From assembly GCF_001047135.2 (NCBI RefSeq), contig NZ_DF968078.1, positions 91,908 through 155,907 of the forward strand: a stretch of 64,000 nt of DNA. The letters run 5' to 3'. Position 1 is the first letter of the stretch, and each line of letters starts with the position of its first letter. Under the pieces are notes generated by a model. The model ran no database searches and was not told the origin of the DNA. It saw nothing but the letters and a program-made list of their open reading frames with translations. The DNA is from Fructobacillus tropaeoli. GTDB lineage: Bacteria > Bacillota > Bacilli > Lactobacillales > Lactobacillaceae. The translations under genes were made by a program, and so were the position numbers. This document shows positions 9,301 through 17,987 of the stretch, piece after piece.

Positions 9301-10491
9301 TTACAACTTGTCGCCGAAGATGTCACCCAAAGTAGCGGCACCTTCATCGTCTTGTTGGAAGGCTGCCATGTCAGCACGTGAAGCGCCATGGTTGTCATCG
9401 CGGTCTTCACGTTGGTTGGCTGGTTTTTCTTCCAAAGCCTTCATTGACAATGAGATACGTTCTTCGGCTGGCTTAACATCCAACACTTGAACCTTCACCT
9501 TGTCACCAGACTTCAAAACGTCGGCTGGGTTTTCAACACGCTTGTGTGAAATTTGTGAAACGTGAACCAATCCTTCGATACCAGGGAAGATTTCAACGAA
9601 TGCACCAAAGTCCTTCACGCGCTTAACTGTTCCTTCAAGAACAGTACCGGCTGGGGCCTTTTCTGCAACTTCATCCCAAGGACCTGGCTGGGTTGCCTTG
9701 ATTGAAAGTGAGATACGTCCACGATCAGTGTCCAAGGCCAAAATCTTAACGTTAACCTTTTCACCCTTTGACAAAACGTCTGATGGGTTCTTAACACGGT
9801 CATGTGAGATTTCAGAAACGTGAACCAATCCGTCCACGCCGCCCAAGTCAACGAAAGCACCGAAGTCAGTCAAACGAGCAACAGTTCCTTCAACAACTTC
9901 GCCAACAGTCAAACGGCTGAATGCTTCAGCCAACTTTTCGGCACGTTCTTGGGCTGCAACAGCCTTACGTGACAAAATCAAACGAGCCTTGGCTGGGTCG
10001 ATTTCGATTACTTCTGCCTTGATGTCTTGTCCCTTGAATTGATTCAAGTCTGAAACAAAGCGTTCTGCAACCATTGATGCAGGTACGAAACCACGGATAC
10101 CAGCAACGTCAACAATCAAACCACCACGAACGGCGTTGATAACCTTCGCATCAACAACATCACCTTCGTTAAATGACAATGATTCCCAAGCCTTGCGGGC
10201 TTCCAAGCGCTTCTTTGACAACAAGTAGGCAACGCCTTCCTTGTCACTCGTTACGTTCGAAACAACAACAGTTTCGATGGTGTCACCGACTTTCAAATCG
10301 TCGGCCAAGTTGACGCTACGATCGTCAGAGTACTCACGCGCTGGCACAACTCCTTCTTCTCCGGTGTGAAGACCGATAACTGCTTGGTTATCGTTGTCGA
10401 TTGCTAGCACTTCGCCAGTTACGACGTCCCCTACCTTAATTTGGTCAGCACTTTCCAGAGCTGCTAATAATTCGCTGTTAGTATCACTCAT
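9301..10491 (-). CDS. rpsA: 30S ribosomal protein S1 (four S1 domains)
   Basis: 396 residues with four S1 RNA-binding repeats (each with a GDVV/GEVV and GGVDGLVH-type strand), the short Firmicutes form rather than the six-repeat E. coli form. The third and fourth repeats are the best conserved (VDGLVHVSEISH, IEGLVHVSQISH). The tail (NHGASRADMAAFQQDDEG) is acidic and probably disordered. ATG follows TAGGAGG. A cmk terminator upstream suggests its own promoter. The leader carries a strong hairpin at 10557-10588. Confidence 0.93.
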   Translation of the reverse strand: MSDTNSELLAALESADQIKVGDVVTGEVLAIDNDNQAVIGLHTGEEGVVPAREYSDDRSVNLADDLKVGDTIETVVVSNVTSDKEGVAYLLSKKRLEARKAWESLSFNEGDVVDAKVINAVRGGLIVDVAGIRGFVPASMVAERFVSDLNQFKGQDIKAEVIEIDPAKARLILSRKAVAAQERAEKLAEAFSRLTVGEVVEGTVARLTDFGAFVDLGGVDGLVHVSEISHDRVKNPSDVLSKGEKVNVKILALDTDRGRISLSIKATQPGPWDEVAEKAPAGTVLEGTVKRVKDFGAFVEIFPGIEGLVHVSQISHKRVENPADVLKSGDKVKVQVLDVKPAEERISLSMKALEEKPANQREDRDDNHGASRADMAAFQQDDEGAATLGDIFGDKL

Positions 10492-10556
10492 GACGTCAAA
10501 CGTCCTCCTACAATTTACACTTATAAGGGTATTTTATCAGAGAGTAGCTGATTTTC

Positions 10557-10588
10557 CTAGTCTAATTTTAAAAAAAATTAGGCTAGAC
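10557..10588 (-). promoter_or_regulatory. Hairpin in the rpsA leader or promoter region
   Basis: Minus-strand arms CTAGCCTAATTTT and AAAATTAGACTAG with a short T loop (one mismatch). It lies 66-97 bases before the rpsA start. It may be a transcript-end or leader structure; no T run follows the 3' arm, so a simple terminator is unlikely. Confidence 0.4.
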
Positions 10589-10670
10589 CAACTACTTCGT
10601 CAAAATGTTTCGTAAAAACACGAACCGTTTTCCCTATTGCTTTCTATTTTAACAGATTTTTCTAAAATAA

Positions 10671-10695
10671 AAAGACCACCTTACTGGTGATCTTT
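10671..10695 (-). terminator. Terminator overlapping the end of cmk
   Basis: Arms AAAGATCACC and GGTGGTCTTT with a five-base loop, then TTTTATTTT on the minus strand. The 5' arm lies inside the last codons of cmk. Confidence 0.8.
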
Positions 10696-11358
10696 GATAA
10701 TTTGCTTGATTGTGGCCACGACCTGGCCAATACTCTGGCCAGTAGTGTCAACCGTTAGCGCATCTTCGGCCTTTGTCAGCGGTGAAATGGCACGATGGGA
10801 ATCCTTATAATCCCGCTCCTCAATTTCCTTTTTCAGGGTTTCCAAATCAGGGTTCATGCCTTTGGCCTGATTTTCCTTGAAACGACGCTCAGCGCGTTCA
10901 TCCACTGAAGCAATCAAGAAAATTTTCACTTGAGCATCTGGCAAAACGGTTGTGCCAATATCACGGCCATCCATGATCACTGGTTGCTGATCAGTCAAAG
11001 CGCGCTGGCGATCAACCAAATCAGCTCGAACTGCCTGATAGGAAGAAACCAAAGAAACGTTGTTCGTAATTTCAGTTGAACGAATTTCTTCTGTTACTTC
11101 TTGCCCATTCAACAAAACGTGTTGCACTGGTTCGCCCGGTAAAAAGGCGATTTCAATCTTTGGTAGTAAGGCAACAATCCCCGCCTCATCTTCGTATGCA
11201 AGTCCCGCCTGTTTGGCCGCCAAGGTAATGGCGCGATACATCGCACCAGTGTCAACGTAAACATACTTTAAATCGGTCGCTAAAATTTTAGCAATCGTTG
11301 ATTTTCCAGCTGATGCTGGTCCATCAATTGCAACTTGAAAATGAGCAGGTTGAGTCAT
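10681..11358 (-). CDS. cmk: Cytidylate kinase
   Basis: 225 residues. P-loop [16 protein letters not shown] (residues 11-26), the [15 protein letters not shown] segment and [13 protein letters not shown] are all present. It phosphorylates CMP and dCMP to the diphosphates. It is 18 bases downstream of the LysM protein gene and probably shares its transcript. The terminator hairpin starts within its stop region, so rpsA is transcribed separately. Confidence 0.95.
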   Translation of the reverse strand: MTQPAHFQVAIDGPASAGKSTIAKILATDLKYVYVDTGAMYRAITLAAKQAGLAYEDEAGIVALLPKIEIAFLPGEPVQHVLLNGQEVTEEIRSTEITNNVSLVSSYQAVRADLVDRQRALTDQQPVIMDGRDIGTTVLPDAQVKIFLIASVDERAERRFKENQAKGMNPDLETLKKEIEERDYKDSHRAISPLTKAEDALTVDTTGQSIGQVVATIKQIIKDHQ

Positions 11359-11376
11359 AGGGATTAAAATTTCCTC

Positions 11377-11916
11377 TTACTTAATTCTCAAAGCTTGTCC
11401 AGCAAACTTTGAATAGTTTTGAGCAGTAACACCAGGATTCAAAGCATAAATCTGGTCAGTGGTTGTACCATGAGTTACCGCAAAGTTATAGAGCGTTTGG
11501 TTAGCACCCAAAGTCGCTGCTTGGTCATCACTTGACTGGGCTGCCTGGCTTCGACTTAACTGCGCAGCAGACTCAGCTTGGCTAGCCGATGTAGCTGATT
11601 GACTAGTTGCCTGACTAGTTGAAGACTGAGCAGCGCTAGTTGCATCAGACGATTGTGAACTAGCAGACGACGTTGCCGACTGGCTAGTTTTTTTGGAACT
11701 ATTAGAATTAGATGTTGTCTTCACCGTTTTTGGTGAATTTTTCATCAATCCATAAACAGGTGCCGACGCTAATAAGACTAACGACAGCAAGACCAAAATC
11801 ACAACTAGACCGCCGTGACTCTTTGGCCGTGGTTCTTTTTTAGGCTGCTCCTGATTTTCATGCTGGCGATCAAAACGTTGCCGGCGTGATAATGTTGGTG
11901 CTGTTTGGTCGTTCAT
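11377..11916 (-). CDS. Membrane-anchored LysM-domain protein
   Basis: 179 residues. There is a charged cytoplasmic N-terminus (about 40 residues), one transmembrane segment (GGLVVILVLLSLVLLASAPVYG), a long Ser/Ala/Gln-rich extracellular linker and a C-terminal LysM domain (LGANQTLYNFAVTHGTTTDQIYALNPG). It probably binds peptidoglycan outside the cell. The layout is that of the small LysM proteins commonly found before cmk in lactic acid bacteria. ATG 11916 has GGAGG eight bases upstream. No catalytic domain is present, so its role is structural or unknown. Confidence 0.85.
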   Translation of the reverse strand: MNDQTAPTLSRRQRFDRQHENQEQPKKEPRPKSHGGLVVILVLLSLVLLASAPVYGLMKNSPKTVKTTSNSNSSKKTSQSATSSASSQSSDATSAAQSSTSQATSQSATSASQAESAAQLSRSQAAQSSDDQAATLGANQTLYNFAVTHGTTTDQIYALNPGVTAQNYSKFAGQALRIK

Positions 11917-11990
11917 TTTCAAGACCTCCTATGAGTTCGTTCTTAAATCAAGTCTAACACGGAAGGTTGCTTGAAAATGATAACCTTTTC

Positions 11991-12572
11991 TTAAGAACGA
12001 AAGCTTTTCTTAAAGGGTGCCAAGATTGCAACAATCATCACAGAAACGATAAACCAAATCAAACCTTCCAAAAGATTGAATGGGACAACCATCCCCCACA
12101 AGTAAACTTTGATGCCAATGAACTTAGCAATATCGAAGTTTGCAAAGCGGGCGTAGAGCGGAATCGCCCAAACAATGTTGGCTAAATAAGCCACCACGGT
12201 CATCGCCACAGAGGCAAGAACGGCACTAACGGATTGCCATAACCACTTTGGCCAGCGAACTTCAACCTTGACCATGACTGCCAAAACCAACAAGAATGTC
12301 AAAGCAATCACAATGTTAACTGGCATTCCAATATAGGTATTGGCCCCTTCGTTAAACAAAATCAGCTTCAACAAGGTCCGAATCACTAGCACCCAAACGG
12401 CCGAACCGAGCCCTAACCATGAAAAAGCTAAGAAGGCTGGCACGATTGAAAAGTCAATTTTCAAAAAGGATGCACTGGGAATGATCGCAATTTGCGGAAA
12501 AATCGTGAGTGCAAAGGAAATTGCACTGAAAACGGCGACCAGGGTGATTTTTTTAGTAGTGTTTCTTGTCAT
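11991..12572 (-). CDS. ribU: ECF riboflavin transporter S component RibU
   Basis: 193 residues with about six hydrophobic segments. It opens MTRNTTKKITLVAVFSAISFALTI and carries the family segment FLKIDFSIVPAFLAFSWLGLGSA (riboflavin-binding region) near residue 36. It is the substrate-specific subunit that uses a shared ECF energising module. The FMN riboswitch directly upstream supports riboflavin as substrate. ATG follows AGAGGAG. Confidence 0.9.
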   Translation of the reverse strand: MTRNTTKKITLVAVFSAISFALTIFPQIAIIPSASFLKIDFSIVPAFLAFSWLGLGSAVWVLVIRTLLKLILFNEGANTYIGMPVNIVIALTFLLVLAVMVKVEVRWPKWLWQSVSAVLASVAMTVVAYLANIVWAIPLYARFANFDIAKFIGIKVYLWGMVVPFNLLEGLIWFIVSVMIVAILAPFKKSFRS

Positions 12573-12634
12573 TTTCTACTCCTCTGGGCCCAAAAAAGGC
12601 CCTACTTCACCCGGGGTAAAATAAAGGCCAGCAA

Positions 12635-12672
12635 AAAAGACTGTACTTTAAACTTCTTTATACCCGACTGTA
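12635..12672 (-). terminator. Probable terminator of the FMN riboswitch
   Basis: Minus-strand GACCGTAC inside the last aptamer hairpin can pair (7 of 8) with GTACAGTC, which is followed by TTTTTT. Pairing would compete with the aptamer, as expected for a switch. Confidence 0.55.
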
Positions 12673-12777
12673 CGGTCGGCTCTGGATTCAAACCAGATCA
12701 GCTGCTATTTGGCAGGTCGCGGGCTCATCAGCTGTCGCTGCTTCACCGCCGGTTGGGACTTTCACCCGACCCCGAAG
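12652..12777 (-). promoter_or_regulatory. FMN riboswitch
   Basis: Minus strand begins CTTCGGGGTCGGGTGAAAG and contains ACCGGCGGTGA, AGCCCGCGA, a GCTGATCTGGTTTGAATCC block, AGCCGACCGTACAGTC and the closing GAAG. These are the conserved blocks of the FMN (RFN) element. It precedes ribU and should shut uptake off when FMN is plentiful. Confidence 0.95.
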
Positions 12778-12860
12778 TTTTATATTATATTTGAAACAAG
12801 AAATAGTATAGCACAGCTCAAAAAACTTGCCAAGAAAAAAGACATTTTTACCGTCATAAA

Positions 12861-12886
12861 AAGCCCTTAACATGGATTAAGGGCTT
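12861..12886 (-). terminator. Terminator after rluB
   Basis: Perfect 10-base arms AAGCCCTTAA and TTAAGGGCTT, then TTTTATG on the minus strand. It is about 97 bases past the rluB stop. Confidence 0.85.
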
Positions 12887-12982
12887 GATATTATCAATAA
12901 AAATCGGTGTTTGCCGAAAACTTCAAAAAACGAATTTTATTTTCAGCGGTTACGCCATAACTAATTTTTCAGCAAATTTTTC

Positions 12983-13732
12983 TTACTTGCGGCGCAAGAA
13001 CCGGTAATCACCGGCCTTCAGGCGCTTGACTTCATCATGCTTTAATTCACGGAATTCACCCGGCTGTAAACCAATCAAGTCCAAGAAAGCGTAGCGGTCA
13101 CGGCGCAACTTTTCAACCGGCAGACCAACGGCAGCCAGCATATCCTTGACTTGGTGGTTACGACCTTCATGAATCGTAATCGTGACAAAGGAAACCTTCT
13201 TATCCTTATCGGCCTTTTCGATGGCTACCTTGGCAGGAGCAGTCTTCTTACCTTTCAGAACAATTCCTCGCTTTAACGGTGCCAATTGTTCCATGGTTGC
13301 CAATCCCTTGACCTTGGCCGTGTAGACCTTATCAACCCGACCCTTGGGGTGCATCAACTGGTTGGCCAAATCACCATCATTGGTAAGCAAGAGCGCACCG
13401 GTCGTATCGTAATCCAACCGACCAACCGGATAAACCCGGGCAGTTACATCATCTAAAATATCTAAAACCGTTTGCCGGCCCTTATCGTCATGGCTAGTAG
13501 TCACAACGCCACGGGGCTTATTTAGCAAGTAATAAACATGCTTCTCCTGCCCATCAATTGGCACACCATCAACCTTCACTTCATCTTGGCGGGTCACTTT
13601 TGTGCCCAATTGGCTCACGATTTGGCCGTTAACCTCAACTCGGCCTTCTAAAATCATGGTTTCGGCGGCCCGTCGGGAAGCAATTCCCGCTTGAGCAATC
13701 ACCTTTTGTAGTCGTTGACTTTCTTCAGGCAT
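12983..13732 (-). CDS. rluB: 23S rRNA pseudouridine synthase RluB
   Basis: 249 residues: N-terminal S4 RNA-binding domain (RLQKVIAQAGIASRRAAETMILEGRVEVNG) and catalytic domain with the GRLDYDTTGALLLTNDG motif holding the catalytic Asp. The ATG at 13732 lies inside the end of scpB and follows AAGGAGGGCG. This overlap indicates translational coupling in the scpA-scpB-rluB operon, a layout conserved across Firmicutes. Confidence 0.93.
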   Translation of the reverse strand: MPEESQRLQKVIAQAGIASRRAAETMILEGRVEVNGQIVSQLGTKVTRQDEVKVDGVPIDGQEKHVYYLLNKPRGVVTTSHDDKGRQTVLDILDDVTARVYPVGRLDYDTTGALLLTNDGDLANQLMHPKGRVDKVYTAKVKGLATMEQLAPLKRGIVLKGKKTAPAKVAIEKADKDKKVSFVTITIHEGRNHQVKDMLAAVGLPVEKLRRDRYAFLDLIGLQPGEFRELKHDEVKRLKAGDYRFLRRK

Positions 13733-14438
13733 TTTCGCCCTCCTTTTTTGTGGCAACCGGCTGTTCATCAGTCGGTGTATCGTGTTCTTCTTGCGTGGCT
13801 GTTGTGCCTTCTGCCATCAGCGACAATTGGCCCTCATCAGTTGGGCTTTCAAGAATAGTATCCCCCTGATCATCAATTTGGTCAAAGAGCGCCACCTCGG
13901 CCTGCCCTTCTTCATCAAGGGTGACATCATTAATATCTGGTAATTCCGGCAAATCAGCTAGCGATTCCAAACCGAAGTAGTCCAGAAAATCAGCGGTCGT
14001 GCCGTACAAAATCGGCCGACCAATTTCTTCTTTCCGGCCAACCGATTCGATTAACTGGTGCAACAGTAGCTTTTGAATTGTTCCAGCCGAACGAACACCA
14101 CGAATCTGATCAATTTCAACACGGGTAATTGGCTGCTGGTAGGCAACAATCACCAAGGTTTCAAGTTGTGCCTGGGTCAACTTAGTGTTAACTGGTAAGT
14201 CGAAATAGGCAGAAACTAATTTACCAAATTCAGGACGAGTAACCATGACATAGCGCCCATCTGAGGTCCGCAGCATCAATGGTGAATCGATTTGGATCAG
14301 ATGGGTTGCCAGTTCATCAAGCAAAGCGGGTAACCCCCCCCTATCAAAGCCTGTTACCTTCGCTAGTTCCGGGACTGATAAACCATCCTCACCGGCAACA
14401 AACAATAACGCTTCAATTTGACTAATCTTCTGATCCAT
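13725..14438 (-). CDS. scpB: Segregation and condensation protein ScpB
   Basis: 237 residues. Two winged-helix domains make up the first 170 residues (KISQIEALLFVAGEDGLSV; QAQLETLVIVAYQQPITRVEIDQIRGV). A long acidic C-terminal tail (about 65 residues, rich in Asp, Glu, Gln and Thr) follows. It binds ScpA and SMC to form condensin. The start overlaps the end of scpA by 17 bases. Confidence 0.93.
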   Translation of the reverse strand: MDQKISQIEALLFVAGEDGLSVPELAKVTGFDRGGLPALLDELATHLIQIDSPLMLRTSDGRYVMVTRPEFGKLVSAYFDLPVNTKLTQAQLETLVIVAYQQPITRVEIDQIRGVRSAGTIQKLLLHQLIESVGRKEEIGRPILYGTTADFLDYFGLESLADLPELPDINDVTLDEEGQAEVALFDQIDDQGDTILESPTDEGQLSLMAEGTTATQEEHDTPTDEQPVATKKEGENA

Positions 14439-15192
14439 GATCCACCGCTTTAATTAAAATTTCATCTGTTAAGGCTGCCTGCCACAACGTCACTTCGCCA
14501 GCCTTAGTGATTTCAAGCAACCCCAAAAAGGTCATTACTAACCGGTCAGGTGCAAAAACATCATCAAAAAGGGCCGTAAAAGGCAAAGATTTTTCTTTTG
14601 GCAGGGCTTGTAATTTCTGGCGAATGGAAACAATGCCATCCCCAATCGTATACGAATCCGATTCCACTTGGCGCACCTTAGGGGCCAAGTCTCGTTGCCG
14701 AGCAATCACGCTATCAAAAGCCAACTGCAAATCAACCATTGTCAGACCGGGCGCAAGTGTTACCGGCTGATCAATTTTTGCCTTTTCATCTTCAATTGCC
14801 GGACGAACAAAGGAATGCATGCCGGCCTCTTGCCGTTCATCAAAGAAGCCGGTTGCCTGTTGAAAACGTTGGTAAACTAACAACCGGGCAATCAGCTCCT
14901 CTTTTGGATCCAGTTCTTCAAAGTTATCTTCAAAATCATCCTCAATCGGTGGTTTGGGTAACAAATCCGTCGATTTGAGATGAATTAACTTGGCAGCCAT
15001 CACTAAGTACTCCGCCGCCACGTCCAATTGCATCGCCTGTTGGTCATGGATGAAACTCAAATATTGTTTCGTCACTTCAGCAATCGGCAATTGAAAAATA
15101 TCCATCTCGTGCTTTCGAATCAAATGCAAAAGCAAATCGAGCGGGCCCTCGAAGTCAGTAATTTTAATTGTGAGACTTGGGTTTTGAATAAT
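14422..15192 (-). CDS. scpA: Segregation and condensation protein ScpA (start codon uncertain, possibly ATT)
   Basis: About 256 residues: kleisin N-domain (LTIKITDFEGPLDLLLHLIRKHEMDIFQLPIAEVTKQYL), central segment with PKEELIARLLVYQRFQQA, and C-terminal winged helix. It bridges SMC heads. No ATG or GTG lies near the conserved N-terminus. An ATT at 15192 has GTGGAG with a five-base gap before it. The nearest conventional start, a TTG at 15210, has no ribosome site and would add six residues. The gene overlaps the end of the RibT-like gene, so coupling could help initiation. The product is certain; the start is not. Confidence 0.85.
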   Translation of the reverse strand: MIQNPSLTIKITDFEGPLDLLLHLIRKHEMDIFQLPIAEVTKQYLSFIHDQQAMQLDVAAEYLVMAAKLIHLKSTDLLPKPPIEDDFEDNFEELDPKEELIARLLVYQRFQQATGFFDERQEAGMHSFVRPAIEDEKAKIDQPVTLAPGLTMVDLQLAFDSVIARQRDLAPKVRQVESDSYTIGDGIVSIRQKLQALPKEKSLPFTALFDDVFAPDRLVMTFLGLLEITKAGEVTLWQAALTDEILIKAVDHGSED

Positions 15193-15541
15193 GCTTTCTC
15201 CACTTATCAATATAAGTTTGGGTGCTTAAGGTGCCCATCACCGTATAATCAGGATTCAGTTCCTGCAAGTCCGTCAGCATTTGCGCATGAGTGGCCTTCT
15301 TCGGGGCACCCGGTGTCAAAATCAGGTGACGAACAACTAGGACATTGTCCTTATAACGCTCAAAACCAAGCAAACCGTTGATTAAATCTTGTTGATCAGG
15401 TTGCCAAAAGAAGAGTTCCATCTTGGGTTGCTGGTATAAATTTAAGACCAACTTCATATGGTCTAAGTTCTTATATTCTGGCAAAAGAGAAAAGAGGCCC
15501 ATGACCGTCTTTTCATCGTCTGGTCTTGTCGAAATTAACAT
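15164..15541 (-). CDS. RibT-like GNAT-fold protein
   Basis: 125 residues (MLISTRPDDEKTVMGLFSLLPEYKNLDHMK...). The length, the N-terminal LISTRP strand, the YQQPKMELFFW segment and the position before scpA match the RibT-like acetyltransferase-fold protein found between xerD and scpA in many Firmicutes. ATG 15541 follows AAAGGAGTCAGCC; the 16 codons upstream of it overlap the end of xerD and are unlikely to be coding here. Substrate unknown. Its stop lies inside the scpA start region. Confidence 0.75.
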   Translation of the reverse strand: MLISTRPDDEKTVMGLFSLLPEYKNLDHMKLVLNLYQQPKMELFFWQPDQQDLINGLLGFERYKDNVLVVRHLILTPGAPKKATHAQMLTDLQELNPDYTVMGTLSTQTYIDKWRKHYSKPKSHN

Positions 15542-15563
15542 GGCTGACTCCTTTACAAAATAC

Positions 15564-16451
15564 TCAGGCACGCGGATGAAATTGGTCATAAACCTGGCTC
15601 AACCGCTTTTTTGAAATATGCGTATAGATTTGCGTGGTTGAAATATCGGCGTGACCCAATAACTCCTGGACAATCCGCAGGTCTGCCCCATTTTCCAGAA
15701 TGTGGGTGGCAAAAGAGTGGCGGAGTGTATGCGGCGAGACATCTTTTTTTATGCCAGCCTGAGCCACTAATTTTTTAATCAACTGCCAAACACCTTGCCG
15801 GGATAACGACCGGCCATGGTCATTAACAAAGAGCGTGACCGTCCTCTGCCCTTTCACCAAAGCCGGACGAGCACTTTGTAAATACCGGTTAATCCAGTCA
15901 ACCGCGACCTCACCAATCGGCACAATCCGCTCTTTATCACCTTTTCCGAGGGTTTGAATCAACCCTAAGTCCAGGTGCAGATCATCCAGCTTCAGATTAA
16001 TCAATTCCGAAACACGCAAACCCGTGGCATACAAAACTTCAAGTAATGCTCTTGTTCTCAGGCCCAAAGGGGTTGAAACATCTGGCGTTTCAAGCAGCAA
16101 ATCGACCTCTTCGACCGACAAAACCGCCGGCAAATGTTCTGCTTTCTTGGGAGGCTTAATATTTAACATTGGATCATGTTCGATTAAACCTTCATTTTTT
16201 AAGTAGGCAAAACACTTGCGCAACGAGGTAACCATTCGCGCCACCGAAGTATTGGCTCGCTTTTCTAAGCGCAACTGATTTAAAAACGCCAGGACGACTT
16301 GGTGATCAACCTGGCGCCAAGTCTTCTGATTTTTCTTTAAAAAAGCACAGAAGTTGGTTAAATCCTGACGATAAGCGGTAATCGTGTTTTTTGAAAGCCC
16401 ACGGTCGACCTGAACGTAATTCAAATAATCTTCCATCACGTCCGGTAACAT
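15564..16451 (-). CDS. xerD: Tyrosine recombinase XerD
   Basis: 295 residues. SAM-like N-domain (YLNYVQVDRGLSKNTITAYRQDL) and catalytic domain with Arg in TGLRVSELINLKLDDL, the H-x-x-R box SPHTLRHSFATHIL, LLGHADISTTQIYTHIS with the nucleophile Tyr. It resolves chromosome dimers at dif together with XerC. ATG follows AAAGGA with a seven-base gap. It is three bases after cvfB and upstream of the scp genes, so all are likely one transcript. Confidence 0.93.
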   Translation of the reverse strand: MLPDVMEDYLNYVQVDRGLSKNTITAYRQDLTNFCAFLKKNQKTWRQVDHQVVLAFLNQLRLEKRANTSVARMVTSLRKCFAYLKNEGLIEHDPMLNIKPPKKAEHLPAVLSVEEVDLLLETPDVSTPLGLRTRALLEVLYATGLRVSELINLKLDDLHLDLGLIQTLGKGDKERIVPIGEVAVDWINRYLQSARPALVKGQRTVTLFVNDHGRSLSRQGVWQLIKKLVAQAGIKKDVSPHTLRHSFATHILENGADLRIVQELLGHADISTTQIYTHISKKRLSQVYDQFHPRA

Positions 16452-16454
16452 CGA

Positions 16455-17339
16455 CTAATCCTTTTGGCCGGCCTCAGTCAACTGAATACCGCCGTCGACT
16501 TGAGTAATCAACCGTTCCTTGTACAAGCGACCCAAAGCCCGCTTAAATTGTGACTTTGAAAAGCCGAACTGGGCCTTAATGGCCTCAGGATCAGACTTAT
16601 CGTTAAATGGTAGGAAGTGATCTGCCTTACGTTGCAGCTGAATTAACAAGAACGAAGCATCTTCATCCATCAGCTTATAGGCCAGTGGCTTCAACAATAG
16701 GTTGACGATTCCTCGGTCGTTAACGCCCAAAACGCGGGCCTTGACAACTTCGCCCAAGCGTGGTTCTTGTTCCCGCTGTGAAGGGTGAATGAAGCCAAGT
16801 TGATAGTCGGCGGTCAAAACCAGGGTTCCAACCAGCTTATTGCGGTAAACCGTGGCTTCTACCTGGTCACCCTTTTTAATGCCTGCGCCCAGCTTTGCTT
16901 GACGAGAAACCGCTTGAATAATATCTTGTTGGGCTAATTTACCCCACAAACGACCCTTATTATCTTCCTTGATGGCCAATAAAAGACGGTCACCAGTCTT
17001 GGGCCAAAGATCCTTGATGGTTGGCAAATCATCTAATGAAACGACCAAATCCTTATTGGGCAAGCCGATGTTCACGAACACCCCTAAATCATGACGGGCA
17101 TTCACAACCGTGCCCCATGAATACTGGTCTTTTTGAACAGCGGGAATTGTCTTAGTAATCTGGAGCCGGTGACCCTCATTTTGGTAAGCAAAACCGGTTA
17201 CAAAACCGCCAACCTTTAAAGGTTTTTCCAATTCGCTCTTATCAATTTCATAGGTTACCCCATCGATTTGAGCAAAAAAGTATTGACTGTTTTCATCGGT
17301 CACTGATGCCTTAATGACTTGTCCTAGCGTTGTATCCAT
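16455..17339 (-). CDS. cvfB: S1-domain RNA-binding protein, CvfB-like
   Basis: 294 residues. Three S1-like strands (YSWGTVVNARHDLGVFVNIGLPNKDLVVS; GVFV and EVVKARVLGVNDRGIVNLLLKP) plus a C-terminal winged helix (EAIKAQFGFSKSQFKRALGRLYKERLI). That layout is CvfB (YitL), an RNA-binding virulence/stress regulator in staphylococci. ATG follows AAAAGGATAAAGA. A leader of 138 bases with several potential helices lies upstream. Confidence 0.88.
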   Translation of the reverse strand: MDTTLGQVIKASVTDENSQYFFAQIDGVTYEIDKSELEKPLKVGGFVTGFAYQNEGHRLQITKTIPAVQKDQYSWGTVVNARHDLGVFVNIGLPNKDLVVSLDDLPTIKDLWPKTGDRLLLAIKEDNKGRLWGKLAQQDIIQAVSRQAKLGAGIKKGDQVEATVYRNKLVGTLVLTADYQLGFIHPSQREQEPRLGEVVKARVLGVNDRGIVNLLLKPLAYKLMDEDASFLLIQLQRKADHFLPFNDKSDPEAIKAQFGFSKSQFKRALGRLYKERLITQVDGGIQLTEAGQKD

Positions 17340-17359
17340 TCTTTATCCTTTTCATGCAA

Positions 17360-17466
17360 GTAACCAAACAAATCGGCTACCAGTAGTAATTTTATGTATG
17401 CAACCCGCTTGATTACTGATGATAATCCACGGAGTTGCTTTGCTCTTGGCATTATCGGGTGGTTAC
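17360..17466 (-). promoter_or_regulatory. Possible structured leader of cvfB
   Basis: Outer arms GTAACCA (17460-17466) and TGGTTAC (17360-17366) enclose a second helix GCAAC/GTTGC (434-438 with 400-404) that is itself continued by GATTA/TAATC (423-427 with 411-415). There is no T run. It lies between yqeY and cvfB. I do not recognise a known RNA family. Confidence 0.4.
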
Positions 17467-17477
17467 ACGAACCAACC

Positions 17478-17924
17478 TTACTTTGCCAAAGCAACCTTCA
17501 CCTGGTCAGCGACAAACTTGCCGTCTGCGCGACCCTTAGTTTGACCTGAAACCATGCCCATAACCTTCCCCATATCGGCTGGACCTGTCGCACCAGTCTT
17601 TTGGATGGCTTCTTGAACGATTTGCTTAATTTCGTCTTCTGACAATTGCGCTGGCAAATACTTGGCCAAAACATCCAATTCGCCTTGGGTAGCTTCAGCT
17701 AAGTCATCACGGTTACCAGCCTTAAATTCAGCAATTGAGTCTTTGCGTTGCTTGACTTCGCGTGCCAAGACGGCCAATTCTTCTTCTTCCGTCAAGTCAT
17801 GACCCAAGTTAATCTGTTCGTTCATGACCGCTGACTTGATTTGGCGAACAACGGCAAGGGTTTGCTTGTCCTTGGCCTTCATTGCCTCTTTCATATCCGC
17901 TTGAACCTGTTCTAATAAGCTCAT
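17478..17924 (-). CDS. yqeY: GatB/YqeY domain protein
   Basis: 148 residues, the standard length of free-standing YqeY proteins, which share a helical tail domain with GatB. It is lysine/glutamate-rich at the N-terminus (MSLLEQVQADMKEAMKAKDK) and carries VMGMVSGQTKGRADGKFVADQVK at the C-terminus. The molecular role is not established; the domain may bind tRNA. ATG follows AAGGAGAAAATCG. It follows rpsU with a terminator in between, the common Firmicutes rpsU-yqeY order. Confidence 0.92.
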   Translation of the reverse strand: MSLLEQVQADMKEAMKAKDKQTLAVVRQIKSAVMNEQINLGHDLTEEEELAVLAREVKQRKDSIAEFKAGNRDDLAEATQGELDVLAKYLPAQLSEDEIKQIVQEAIQKTGATGPADMGKVMGMVSGQTKGRADGKFVADQVKVALAK

Positions 17925-17987
17925 CGATTTTCTCCTTAGTGTGAGATTACTACTTATCTAATAGTCTACCACGGGACCAAATAAAAA

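Larger units (their letters stand above)
12573..12982. other. Gene-free stretch between ribU and rluB
   Basis: It holds the FMN riboswitch with its terminator, a small GGGCC-T6-GGCCC hairpin just before the ribU ribosome site (12586-12602), and the terminator of the scp-rluB transcript at 12861-12886. Confidence 0.8.

Noticed and set aside
12586..12602. GGGCC-T6-GGCCC hairpin taken as the FMN riboswitch terminator
   Set aside because: It has no T run after the 3' arm and lies right on the ribosome site; a translation-level role is possible but the earlier GTACAGTC-T6 hairpin fits better.
16455..17339. cvfB read as a second copy of rpsA
   Set aside because: It has S1-like strands but ends in a winged helix and lacks the four regular repeats.
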